From Cricetomys ansorgei (lineage: Eukaryota; Chordata; Mammalia; Rodentia; Nesomyidae): a DNA stretch of 64,000 nt. The stretch lies in NCBI GenBank assembly GCA_026225945.1, contig JAMJFZ010003209.1:1-64000 (forward strand), read 5' to 3'. This document shows positions 23,901 to 36,500 of the stretch, one piece after another. The position numbers were made by a program, and so were the translations under genes. Positions within the stretch are counted from its first letter, which is position 1. Each line of letters begins with the position of its first letter. Below the pieces are notes generated by a model that was not told the origin of the DNA, searched no databases, and worked only from the letters and a program-made list of their open reading frames with translations.

Positions 23901-26900
23901 GACACCCATGCTCCAGAGCCTGGTGTGCCCCACCCAACCCTTGCAGCCAGGCTACAGGCTCTCAGGACTTTGACCTGCATGAGCCCTCCACCCTCTGCGG
24001 CAGTGGAGCCCACCAGGGTCTAGGGCTGGGAGCCTTCCCAACCAAACAGCTTCCCTCCAGGTAGGTGTGCAAAGCCCCAATCCACCTTGCTGGCAGCTGG
24101 GTGGATCCCCAGAAGCCCTGGCACCCGGGAGGCGGACGGAGAGGGGCAGGCAGGAGAGGTGAATATGCGTTTATCCCAACACAAGTAGTGGCCTGTTGGG
24201 GTGGGGTGGGGGCCCCAGGAAATATTTGGGATGACTTGGAGCCGGCTGGCCCTTTAAGGCTCCTGTAACAAGACACCTCCCGGACGGGACAGGAGCTGGA
24301 GCTGGGGCTTCCACCTTAGCCCTCGTTTCTCCCCTCCCTCCTCCCCCTTCCTTGCCAGGCCCAGTTCAATTTGCTCAGCAGCGCCATGGACCAGATGGGC
24401 AGCCGCGCGGCCCCGGCCAGCCCCTACACCCCAGAGCACGCTGCCAGCGCGCCCACCCACTCGCCCTACGCGCAGCCCAGCTCCACCTTCGACACCATGT
24501 CCCCGGCGCCTGTCATCCCTTCCAACACCGACTACCCCGGCCCCCACCACTTCGAGGTCACCTTCCAGCAGTCGAGCACAGCCAAGTCGGCCACCTGGAC
24601 GGTGAGTGACCGTGTTGCCACTGGGTATCTGGAGGGAGGGCAGCAGGGTAGGATGCCACGGTCCTGGCACTGAGGTCTGACTGAGCACACATGCTGTCCA
24701 CACGGGGCTCCCGCCTGGCCGGAGCCAGGAGGAGCATCGTGCGGGAGGCGGGTCCTGGGGCTGGGCAGTGTGGGTGTGCCCACCCCTCGGATGGACGTGT
24801 CCAGAGTCAGCCAGCCTCCCACAGGGGTCCGGAAAGGTCGGGAGTGTTGCAACCAATGAGGTTCTTGGGGCAGGGAGAGTGGCCGGCTTCCTGTGCTCAG
24901 TGCCTTGAGATCTATCCTGCGCGGAGTCCCGCAGCTTTGTACCTCTGCTGAGAGACTTGGCGGCCCACGGGGTCCCCTGGAGGCTGCCTCCTCCAGGTGG
25001 TGTGGCTACTTGCTGGTTACAGACTTGGGCTTTGCCCTCACTTCTCTGAACATTGGCTTGGGATTGGCTCTCCAAGGGTGTAAACACAATGCCAAGAACT
25101 CTGGTCCTTCCTCTGATGCCTCTAGGAACAGTCTGGCTTGTGACTGGGAATTAGCTGATGTTGACAAAACCGCACGTGCACACTTGCTGAGAGTCGGGCG
25201 GCCAGTAAGTGCTTTGACTTGCCCAAAGTGGAGTCTGTTCTTGTCCCCATTGCACTGCCAGGAAAGCTGAGGTATGAGGAGGGAAAGCAGCTTGCTCAGT
25301 TATACAGATAGTAAATTGATGCTGGGCTTGGGACACAGCGGCTCCTGCCGTGAGCATTCTTAATCTCTGAGCATCCGGGCTCTCTGTGAAGAAAGGGCTG
25401 CAGGAGGAACGGAGTGGGACTTCAGCGACACTGATCTAGATGTGCAGGGCACATAAGGTGTTGGAGATGAGGGGCAGTCTCAGGGCCTTCCAGGTCTCTG
25501 TGTCCAGCTAAAGCTGGGGATGGGGAACCCTGGACCATCTGGGGCAGTAGGAGGTGCACTGAGGGGTGTTGGGTAGTCCTCTGAGCAGCGTCTCCATCAT
25601 CCACCCTCTAGGGAACAGCTGGAGCTGGGGCTGGGGCGGTCTGTAGTGCGAGCTCTGTCTTACCTCCTCTGCTGAACAGAAGCACCCCCCACCCCCACCC
25701 AAGGCTCTTCTTTTAAAACTAGGTTTCACAGCTATGGCTTTTACATTCTCTCTGGAGACTGAAGAGCTGGACAGAGCCAGCCCTTGTATGTGGCCACAGA
25801 TGGGCAACCTAACTGTCCTGGGTCTGTTCTCAGGCCTTGGCCTTCCATAGTTGCTTTTGGCTACCGTTCATGGTAGGCTCCCCAGCTGCTGGCCCATAAT
25901 TAAGTAAAGGCTTAGCCCAGCCGCTGGAGTTCTGATGGGCTCCAGTGGGCCGAGAGGAGCTGCATGGCTGTGGTGCTTCACCCAGAGTTCAACCCCAGAC
26001 TCCAGCTAGTGTAGGCCCTCATGCTCCATTCTCCCCAACCACAATCCCTGCTGACTGAGGGGTGGTGATGAGGGTCTGAAGGAGAGGGGTCTGGTATAGG
26101 ACACAGCTCTTACTCCTGGTCTGGGGTGGTGGAGATGAGGGAGCCATTCCAACATGGCCTTCTGGAGTTGGCTGTTCTGTAGCACTACCCCTGCTGAAGG
26201 CTTCTCCTTTTGTACTGCCTGTAGCTGGAGCAGGGTTCAAGACTCTTCATCCTAGTTGAGCGACCTGGGGTTGGGTCAGGAAGCCAGGAGACACAGGAGT
26301 ACCTCCAGAGACTCTCTACACTGCTCTTCCATAAGTCAGTTTCTCCTCCAAGGGCGAGGCAGGGTCCCGGTCCACCATAAAGGTCTGGTGGTGTCCAGGG
26401 GTATGACACAACCTCCCTTCCTCTTCTGTCTGAGGATGCTGATGAGGTCAGTCTTTGCCGTGTCTGAGAGTTCTGGGTGCCTCAGATGGCCAGAGCTAGA
26501 CTTTGAGAGGCACAGGCCCTGCCCTCTCTACTGGCTTCCACCTCCCGCTTGTGGCCTCTGCAACCCCCTCTGAGGTGTTTGGCGTCAAGCCGCCTGTAAT
26601 GGTTTGTCCCCTGCTCTAACTGCCCCCATGGAGTAGTCTGCTCAGACTGAGATGGTCCTGTCTGGCCAGACATACCAGGCGGCAGGGACCCAACTTTCCC
26701 CAGTGCCAGGGCAGCAGAGCTGAGCTTTTGGGTGAGAGGACGCTACTGCCTGCCCCCTCTCAGCCCTATCGCACAGTGGGTGGAGGTGGGACCGACATTG
26801 ATAATGAGATTTTTGGCACCTTGGCGATCTGGGAGCAGACACCCAGGGGCTTTTCTCAATGCCTAGAGAAGGGGCTGGCAGTGGCTGCTCTCAGCTCTGG

Positions 26901-29900
26901 GGGTCCAGCTGTGTGGGCGCTGCCCAGACTTGCCACCTAGGCGTCTGCACCTAAGCCCCTGCCACGCCACTGGCTGGTAACTGATAGATAATTTATATTT
27001 TTCTCAAGTACAATTCCATATTGACTGCTGCCTTCCTTCCTCTCAGATTGGCAAAAACACCCTCACTGGCCTCCAAGTGACCACAGCTGTTAATGGGGCC
27101 TTTGGCCTCTCCAGCCCCAGAGGATCTGCTTGCCCTGGCCAGCTTCCCTTGGCCTGAAAAATCTGCTTGTGCGATAAGGGGAATTGGCCTTCAGTTCATG
27201 GCCCTGCATGGGTGTGTACACACATGTATACATGTGAACAAGACCCCGTATGGTTGAATACCTAGGTACACAGGTGCGTGTACAAGGGCGTGTAGTGCAT
27301 GCACATGCACCCATGAGCATGCGTATAAGCATGCTCATGTGCTCAGGGATCTGCATACATGAATACACAGATGCACACACGTATACAAGTAAACACATAT
27401 GCACATATGTACATACACACATGCCAACCAGTGTGGATGAGCATTGAGTACACATGCTAGCCTCCCTGGTTGCTGGGGTTCTGACAGCCCCTTTCCTGTG
27501 GCTGAGGCTACGAGGCAGGTGGGTCAGCTGGAAGAGGGCTTTGTGTTTGGGTGTGAGATTGTAAGCCAGGGATGAGTGGCAGGTTTGAGAAACACTGCAA
27601 GCAAGATGGACCAGAGCTGAGCTGACTGCCTCGGTGTCTTCTCCTGTGTAAGGGACAGACAAGCTTCTTGCAGGACTGATTAGAACAGGGCTGGTGCCTG
27701 GGGAGCACCCCACAGTGCCCACTGCCTGGAAGTTGTGCCCACCCTCTTCTGCCCGATTTCAAGACCCACTCAGGATTGGGGCAGGGACACACTGGATAAT
27801 GTCACAGATGCTCCCTGGTGCTCAGGGAGCACTGATGATGGCTGAATGGGGGGAGCCTGATGGCTGCTCTATCCTGCTTCCTCCTTCCCCCATTGATTGG
27901 CAGTATGGAGATAGCTGGTCTCAGGAGTCCCTCAGCAGAGGAGGAAGTGGGTCAAGTTCCTTTACAACAAACAGCAAGATGAGAGGGATGTCCAGCTGCC
28001 TTCCAGCCCCAGCTCAGACTCCTCACACTGGCTTTGCCCGGCTAAGAGTGCTGGCTGTCCTCAGTACTGGAGACATTTAGAGACAGAGATCTGCAGTTAG
28101 GAAAGAAGGCCTGTGTGGATGGTACCCTGGCCTAGGATGGGGTCTGTAGAACCCCAGGAGTAGGCTGCAACAGTCACCAGCTGCGTAGGCAGCTACAGGG
28201 AAGACCAATAGCAAGGTCTTGTTTTTGGATGGCTTAACTGGCCTGGGAGCATCATGGATGAACATGGCCCCATGTAATCTCCAGCTGCCTCCAGCCTGTG
28301 TGTGTGAGTGTGTGTGCGTGTGAGTGTGTGCGCGTGTGAGTGTCTGCCTGCCTACCTGTCCTGAGAGAGAGCCCCTACCCACCCACCCACCAGCCCCTGG
28401 CGGGAAGCACAAAGCCTCTGTGAGGTACTCCTGGGGAGGATGAGGCTGAGTCAACACTAATGGATTTGGAGCAAACTTTCCAGCCCCTCGGAGGTTTGCA
28501 AAGCAGAAGAATAGAGGAGGTGTCCCAACACGATTGTGGTATCAATTGCGTTATCCTGAAAGTTTATGGAATGCATAAATGGAATTAATACCTTTTACTG
28601 GCACCGGGAGCAATTATGTATATTTAAAGCCTAGAGAAGAGTTCTAACAATGTTTATTGTAGAGATGAAACGTGAATTATTAGGGGAAACAAGAACACTT
28701 AGAGAGGAATTGCAGCAATTGCTCATATTGTGTGTAGCTTTGCAGGAGGGGAGGGGCTCCCTGTAGGCTGGCTCTGGCTCCGGTCTGTGCTGGGTACCTG
28801 CAGCAGAGATGAGTCTCTGATCCCTCTCCATCCACTGTGGCCTGAGGGACTTTGGTTCCCAGAGGGCACAGAATCTTGCCTGCAGACTCTGAACCCCTGG
28901 ATCCAACTGCAGGTCAACACTGGCAGAGTGCTTCCTGTGTCTAGGGGTGCTCCCCAGCTGAGTGGTGACACCACAAACCTCCAGGGTTCTAGTGGGGGGA
29001 CAGAAGACAGGGCATCTTGAGGGATAGGACTCTGTCCTATGGTTTGGGGCTATGGAAGGAATAAGTTCTGATTCATTTGTTGCAAAGAACTATCCGTTTT
29101 TTTAGAGACTCAGCCATGTAGACTGGTTCCTCGCTCTCTGCTCTGTTCTCTCCAGTCAGGCAAGATGGTGTGACCCTGGGAGGCCTAGGGCTGACCTTTC
29201 TACAGGCTCTCTTGCATTAGCTCATGCTCTCCAGGCAGATCTTTACAGGAGAGTGGATAGAGACCTCATCTGAGTGGGGTGTAGAAGGTTCCTTATTTCC
29301 TGTGCTCTGCAGCTGATCCGTGGGACCCCCGGTGCCATCCCTTGGCCTGCAGAGAACACATCTACCTCCTTCACTTTACAGATGAGGGACTCAGAGGGCG
29401 GGTCAAGCACAGGTCACCCATCAGGATGGTGACCCCGGCGACGCCTCCCAGGAGTTTGTGGAACTCTTTCCCTCTGCCCTGCTCACTGTTCCAAGTTTCC
29501 TAGGGGTGTTTCTGGGACCCAAGGAGCTCTGTGAGCAATAGTAAGGAAGTTCTGACACCCAGAGGCCCGCCTGCTTGCCGCTTGGAGAGAAAACCTCAGA
29601 GAAGGGGAGCTCGGCTTGTTCTTTAGCACCTGGAGAGCTTGTCACTACGCGTGCTGGCGGAGAGACCCACACTCTGCCGGTCCACCACCCTGGGTGGATT
29701 CCTTATTGACAAACGCTTTCTGCTTAGAACGTTCTAGGGCTGACCAACTTCCAAGATGAGGAGGCCGGCCAAGCCTGTGAACCACCCCTCCCTCCATTTC
29801 CCATTGTTGATCCATGGTACATCTGCCGTGTTGCACCTGGCCCTTCCCGTTGTACCCCAGCAATCCCAGCACTTCCCATCTGGTAGAGAGGTCAATGGGA

Positions 29901-32900
29901 GGGCCGTCCATCACAGGGTAAAGCTAGACAGGGTTTGGGGAACAGAGCAAGGTGAACTCAGGGAAGGAGTTGAGTTTTGCATATCTGCCCCTCCAGGCTG
30001 GTGGCAGGTTATAGGGGACCCACTTGAAATGTATTTTAAGGTGCATGGGGCCACTTCAGAATAGTTGGCTGTGCCCTGGAGGCCCAGACCCTGTCACAAG
30101 TTTGTGGGAAAAGCCCACAGCCGCATCCAGGAGTTGGAATATTCTAGGCTTTGAGAGCTGGAAGGGGTGGTGACGGTGGCAGTGGCGGTGGTGGGGGTTT
30201 CTGTTATCACCGCTGATCAGTGCAAGAGAGCGTGGAGGACCCTGCCTGTTTCTGAGACCCAGAGGCAGGCTGCGAAGTCAGGCTGTGCGATGCACTTGAG
30301 GGCAGAGAGGCTCTTTGGAAAAGCTGCTGGCGTGGCAGGCAAGGCAGAAACCATTCGGTGACCCAAATCCCAGGCTCACCACGTATGTGTACCTACCTCT
30401 CCACCAGCTGTCTGTGCTGCGTCGGCTCACTTGGTGTCTCTGTGTGCTGAACGGCCTAGGGAGGCCCCCTGAGCCTTGGGAGGCTGAAACGGGACAGTGT
30501 CTGCTCTGCACCCGGCCCTGGTTCCAGGGAGGCACCCAGTCTGCTGTGCTCTGCTCAGTGTGGGGTCAATATGTTCCTTCCCCAACGTTCAGTGAAAACT
30601 TACATTCCAGCCAGCTTTTGCCAACAGCACTGAAGAGTGGCTCCCTCCAACACACACAGACACATCTCCAATTTGCCTCCCTGGCTCCTGGCTGTCACTA
30701 GTCCCTGGACCTGTATGGCAAGCCACGGGTCCTGAGAGAAGGAGCTGGCCAAGGTCAGTGTGGAGTTGGGGATGTACCAGACTGTCCTATGACACCCTTG
30801 CAATTCTCATGCTGACAAGGCTGATGCTGCCTGTGGAAGCTACTGTTGGAGCATGAGGTAGCGACTTCTCCACTGACAGCCCAGGGCTCCGTGCTGTGTA
30901 CAGAGCAGGCAGGCCCCCAGCCTCCTCGTGGGACCCTGTGACTTGCACCCCAGGTCTAATCACTGGGCCCTTGTCGGAGCAATTTTTCCCAGAGGCCAGA
31001 GGAGAGGCTGAGCAGGGCTGCTTGTAGCGAGTGCTCTCAAGATACAAGGCACAGCTCTCCTGCTGACTGAATTAGGAAGGAGTGACAGGGTCCCTGTGCT
31101 CACAGGGAGGAGGGTGACAGGGTCCCTGTGCTCACAGGGAGGATGAGGCTGTAGTGCTTTGGACCCCATCACAATGTTCTCAGAATACTTCCTTGCTACA
31201 CCATGCTTCTGAGGTCCCCAGGTGGCCCCTGCATCCTAGAATAGGGTGAGGGCGGTGACAGTACCTCCGAGAGAGGTCTCAGAAAATCCCGACAGTGGCC
31301 CTGTGGAGCTGGGGCATCATTTGTGTGAAGGAGGTCAGCTGCACCCTTCCAGCCAGCCGCCTGGAGCCTCCGTCCACCCTGAGACTCCATGTCTGAGAGA
31401 CACACCCCATCAAGACCAGGGCAGCCCAGGCTCCCACCTGGCAGCTTCCTCCCCCCAGAAACACAACCCCAGCCAAGAGCTGCCTGTCTTTCCTAGCTCC
31501 AGGGTTCTACTTGGCCATCTGACTGTCCCCTTACACTAAACCCAGGACTGTTGAGGCCAGTTTGTCTGGACCCTGATCTCAGGTCCCTGACCCCCAAGTC
31601 TGGCAGAAACGGAGGGCCAAAGTTTGAGGTGTCAGGTCTTGAGAGGACAAAACCAAACTCAAGCTCACTTCTAAGAGTCCTGTGATCCCCAAAAGGTGTG
31701 GCGACCCCTTCCTACCGAAAGCCAACAATGCCACAGTGGCAGATACCGGATAGCATCATCTGAGGTTAGTTCTGACACTGGGCCACCTGGAGGTCCAGTC
31801 CCAGAGCCCAGGGAAGGGTTCTGTCTCCAAGGCTGCCCATGTAGGTACCACTGCCTTATTTCATGTTTCTGGCCACTATCCTCTGGGGGTGTCATTCTGC
31901 TCCAGCAGCTCACAGGACTCTGAAGACAGAGACGCATGGGGTAAGGTGGGGGTGGGGAAGGAATGTGTGGGACAAGGTGGAGATAGAGTGTGAGGTTCTT
32001 GGTCCTCTCTGGCTCGGCTCTCCCCAAGCATCATGTCCAGGCACCTCCACAGATTCAACTGACCAGAAGCTGACCAAGCCCTGACCTTTGGGGTTTATGC
32101 GGAGGCTTTATTATGTAGCCATGATCATTCACCTGACACTGGGGACCAAATTGGCCTTCCTCCTCTCAGCTCCTTCCCAAAGGCTGGGGCTGGGGTGCTG
32201 CACACACCACCTGGATCTTTCAAGGGGATACTCAGGGAAGCAGTCCTCTGCCAGACATTGGCATGTAAAAAGGCAATGTTGCTTTGAAGATTCTCTGCGT
32301 TTTAAGAGCTATTTACCAGGAACCAGATATTTACAGCAAATATAGCATTACAAGGTCTGGTTACTGATCGGCCAGCAGCTTTTGGAAGCAAAGTCCTAGT
32401 TCCTAAGAAGTCAGAGTGAAGGGTCAGAGGAGACCCAGGAACCTTACAGAGAAGGCAACAAGGACAGGGCCCATTTTCTTCCCCAGGTTTCTACTTAGAC
32501 CTCTCGGCTGTGCATTGCTTCCAGATTCCCAACCACTGCGCTCCTCTCTCCTCTGAGATCCTATCAGGCCCTCACACACAGGTCTCAATCTGCTCCCCAG
32601 CAACCCCGACTACGGCAGAAACTGCTGGAGGGCTGTCTGATCATGCAGAGGTTAGGCTAAACCCCATGATCCGGGACCTTGTGACCCCTCAATCTTGGTA
32701 TAAAAGAGTATACTCTCTCCTAGACCACAAGGGTACCCACATGGCTCCTGCTTGCCTGTTTGAGATCTTGCTCAAGGGTGTGGTGGGGCAAACTGCCCAG
32801 CTCCTGAAGGGTGCCACAGCTAGCTCCTGGCCTGCCTTTCCCTGGGGAAACAGGCTTTTGTTCACAGACTCTGATACTATACTCAGGGAACAGTGGTAGG

Positions 32901-33531
32901 CTCCACATCTGCTCCTGGGTGTCCTTTACCCTAACCCTCGGACCGCAACTCGTTAGGAATAACTATTGCCTCTTCGTTGCACGCTTGGCAGGGCCAGGCA
33001 CTGGAGCCTGGGGCCTCCAAAGATGGGTGCATAGATCGTGGGCCCTCCCTGCCCTCAGCTTACATCCGGTATCAGGGTACTCTGGAGCAGGCTGGGCAGT
33101 CACTTGGGCATCATTCCACTCCCTGTGGATGAGGTTGAGACCCCTGTTCTCCTACCAGGGATCCCTAACCTGTGTAAGAGCCCACCCCTGCTCTCAGATG
33201 CTCTCTGCCCGAGCATGGGAATGAGTGATTGGGATAGTGGATTGTGCCAGCCAAGATGTACCCACAAAATTGCTGCCCCAGAACCTGTTTTTGGCTGACA
33301 GATGGGGTCCGTGGGTCTGTATCTCTCACAGTGGCCTTTCCTGAGGAGAATGGAAAACAGAGAAGGGAACCCTGACTCTGGGGCTGTGGACCTGGGTGCC
33401 TCCAGATTTGAGAGATCAGTCTGAGCCTCCCAGATTCCATGCCCTGCTTTGTGGATCTGTTCTAGGAAGTGTAAAAGCCTGTGACCCTGGAGCTGATTTC
33501 TCAAAGATGTCCGTAGCTCCAGAGAACAGAA

Positions 33532-33570
<39 letters not shown>

Positions 33571-36500
33571 CTATATAAAAGTGGGCAATGAAAAAACATT
33601 TTTTAAAAAGCCCCCACTGCAGCCTTTCGTTCAGAATCTGTCCTAACAGATTCACCCAAGCTGGTTAACGGTATTTGCGGTTTGCAAGATGCTACATGTC
33701 CCGGGAAAATGACAGACAAGTTATTATCACCTCTCCACTGTCCTCCTGCCCAAACCTGCCTGTGCCGGGCACCCAGCTGCCGGGAGCGGGTGCGAGGAAA
33801 TTAACAGCCCTGCGCCGCGCCCGCCCCCGCCCGCTCTCTCACCCATCACCCTGCACCAGCCCTGCCAGGCTAGGGGCTTCCAGCCAGGCTGGGCCCATCT
33901 TAGACTGGGGTGGGGGGAGGGAGGGAGGGAAGGAGGAGGGGTCGGGAGAGGAGCCGAGGCAGGAGGGACGTCTGCTCCGCTCCGAAGTTGGGCGAAGTAT
34001 TTCCTGCAAGCCCCGCGGAACACACGCATCCGCGCAGGCAAGTCTGGACGGCGCTGTGTCAACAGCCGAAGATAAATAAGATTTTATCAGCTCGGAATCT
34101 GTTGAAACACATCCATCTAGCGGTTCTAGGGAAGGAGAGGTAGGAGGCGGGCTGCAGGGAGGAAGCATCCCCACGTGACATTCTGGAAAGGAGATATCCA
34201 CCCTCCTGCCCCTTCTTCAGAGTCCGACCCTGAGGACCCATCCCACACGCTCTGCCGAGGAGGAAGGGGAGCTCTGGTGACCTCCTCTCAGGACTCGGGC
34301 ATCCTGGAGTCTTCCCTCTGTGGCTACCAGTTTTACCACCCGATCCTCCAAGGTGTGAGGAAGCGGTGGCACCGCCCCCCCCATAACTCCCACCCCTGGT
34401 TAAAATAGACTCCCCCAGATTTAACCTGCGGGCAGTGTAGGGTTGGCAGGTATGTGTGCCCCAAAGCCCCAGGATCATTGGATTAGGGACGCCACCCGAG
34501 GGTGCAGAAGCTAGGCCAGGCCTTCGCCTTTCCCTGGAGTGAAGGCCTCCTGTATCTTCATCCTGGCCACCACGGATGTCCCAGCTCCGGTTCTCTCTCC
34601 GGGAGGAGGCTGCCGAGCCGCGGCCGCGGCGTTGGTACCAGGGACAGCGCCCTGCACTCTGCGCTCCTCCCCCGGGTGGGGCATCCGTGGCTCTTTACCA
34701 GCGCTGCTTCTCTCGATGTATGGAAGCTTTCTCCAGACCCTCTAGAGTTCCCTTCAGGCCACGGAGGGCAGTACCACCCGAAGTCCGTCCTAGAACTCCG
34801 CAGGCACAAGAGCTGCCTTCTGAGGAGGAGGGTCAGGCCTCAGCCACCTCTGGCCACACCTTGGCTGTGGCAGAGCGTGGCTTGGGGGTGGAGCCAAGTA
34901 TCCCAGATCCTCAGAGAGCAGAGATGGGGGACGAGGGCCTGTGGGGGGCTGGGGTAGGGCTCCAGGGATGGGCACTGTGGCCAGGCAAGGTTTGAAGCCT
35001 CTGGCTGCTCAGGAGTGAGTGGGCGAGGGGAGCTCTGAAGCTTCACCGCTTCACTGTGGTTGGGCTGTGCCCTGAGCCTGGCTCCATCCTGATGGGAGCA
35101 CAGAGGTGAGCCTGATGTGCCTGCCCTCCCTCCAGGCAGGTTTGGGCTTCCCAGGAATATTTCCTCAAGGCTCTGGCACACCTGGGCTGCTCCTAGCCCA
35201 TCTCAGCTCAGGCCCTGGTGGGTCTATGACCCCTTTTCCCGTCGTGAGCTAGAGCAGTGGAGAGAAAGGAGCCCCTGGGTAGTCAGGAAAGGCTACTTTG
35301 AAGACTCCAGGCACATGAGTCCCTCAGCTGTGTCCACTCACAAATTACGTAGGAGGCATCTGACCTCACAGGCACTCTGCCATGCAGTCAGCGTCTGGGG
35401 GTCTTGTGGTCAATCAGTGGTGGATAAAGCCGGCAGGTGGTCCCGCGTTTAGGGAAACCGGCCTACACACCTGGGGCAGAACAGGGAGCCAAGTGTCCAG
35501 ACTTCAAGGGCTAATCTCCTTTTGCTACCCCTGGTGACTTTGACCCCAGTACCCCCCCCCCACAGGCAAGGCCTGTTTCATAGAGTGTCCATCCCACCCC
35601 CACCCCTCAGCCTCTATTATTTAAATAGCTTAGGCCTCACAAACAATAGGCACTCAGCAGATGCTTGCTGATGCTGGGAAGTCTCTCCTCCACCAGTGGG
35701 CTGTCTGGATGACCTCAGGTTGAGCCTCTCTGAGCTCAGATCTGGCAGGGTTGCCCCTCCCCCAAGGGAGGCCATGTGTAGTTGTCTGAGCTTGGGGCTT
35801 GCTGGGAAGCCTTTATTTGCGAATAAGCAAGAGGTCGGGGCATTCCACGGCACCAAGTGTTTGCTCGGCACCGTGTACGAATCTACTTGATGCTTGGGGA
35901 TCCCTACGCTGTGAATGTCTTGCCACCCCGAGTGTCTTTTCCAGGGAGGCCGCAGTAAGCATAAAGTCAGTACGCCTTTACCAAGCACCAGCTGTACCCC
36001 CATCAGCCGCATGTTGATGGTCTGCCTTTCCTCAGACACCTGCATTCCTGGGGGAGGGGCGCACTGCAGGAACCCCCCCCCCCCAGGCACTACATAAGTG
36101 CTCAGCTATGGGCAGCTCACTGTGCAAACATCCAGGGTCTCAGAGAAACTCAGTAACTTCTCTTCTTCCTGCCAGCCCTGTGTCCTTTGCCTGCCCTGGT
36201 CCCAACACAGACATGCCTGCTACCACTCTGCAGCCTGCTGCTCTGTCCCCAACCTGCACAGACGGAGACCAGGCTATAGTGTGCTAGCTTGAGGCCTTTT
36301 GCAGGAAATTAGGACCTAGATATAGGTTCTCAGGCGCATCCTGGCCAAGTCTCAGAGTTCCTATGTACCTGGGATGGGACTGTGGCTCTTACCTCAGAGT
36401 GTAAGGATGGGGATCGCACACACCAGAGGTCAGTGATCATCCCCCAGAAGGTGAAACTGACCTCCTTTGTGTGGCCTGGAGCTGCTCCTTAGGGAATACA

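Larger units (their letters stand above)
9223..24358 (+). other. Trp73: Trp73 intron 3, part after the DeltaN exon
   Basis: Long non-coding stretch with several (GT)n/(CA)n tracts, a 50-bp-unit minisatellite, purine-rich tracts, ID/B4/B3 SINEs, a foreign insertion inside a B3 element and a triplicated 37-mer, listed separately. The blocks 12.5-15.6 kb, 15.8-20.2 kb and 23.0-24.3 kb show no recognisable gene, RNA or clear repeat apart from short MIR-like pieces. Confidence 0.85.

Noticed and set aside
24254..25087. 277-codon minus-strand open frame
   Set aside because: It is the shadow of p73 exon 4 and its GC-rich surroundings; the plus strand carries the real coding sequence with matching splice sites.
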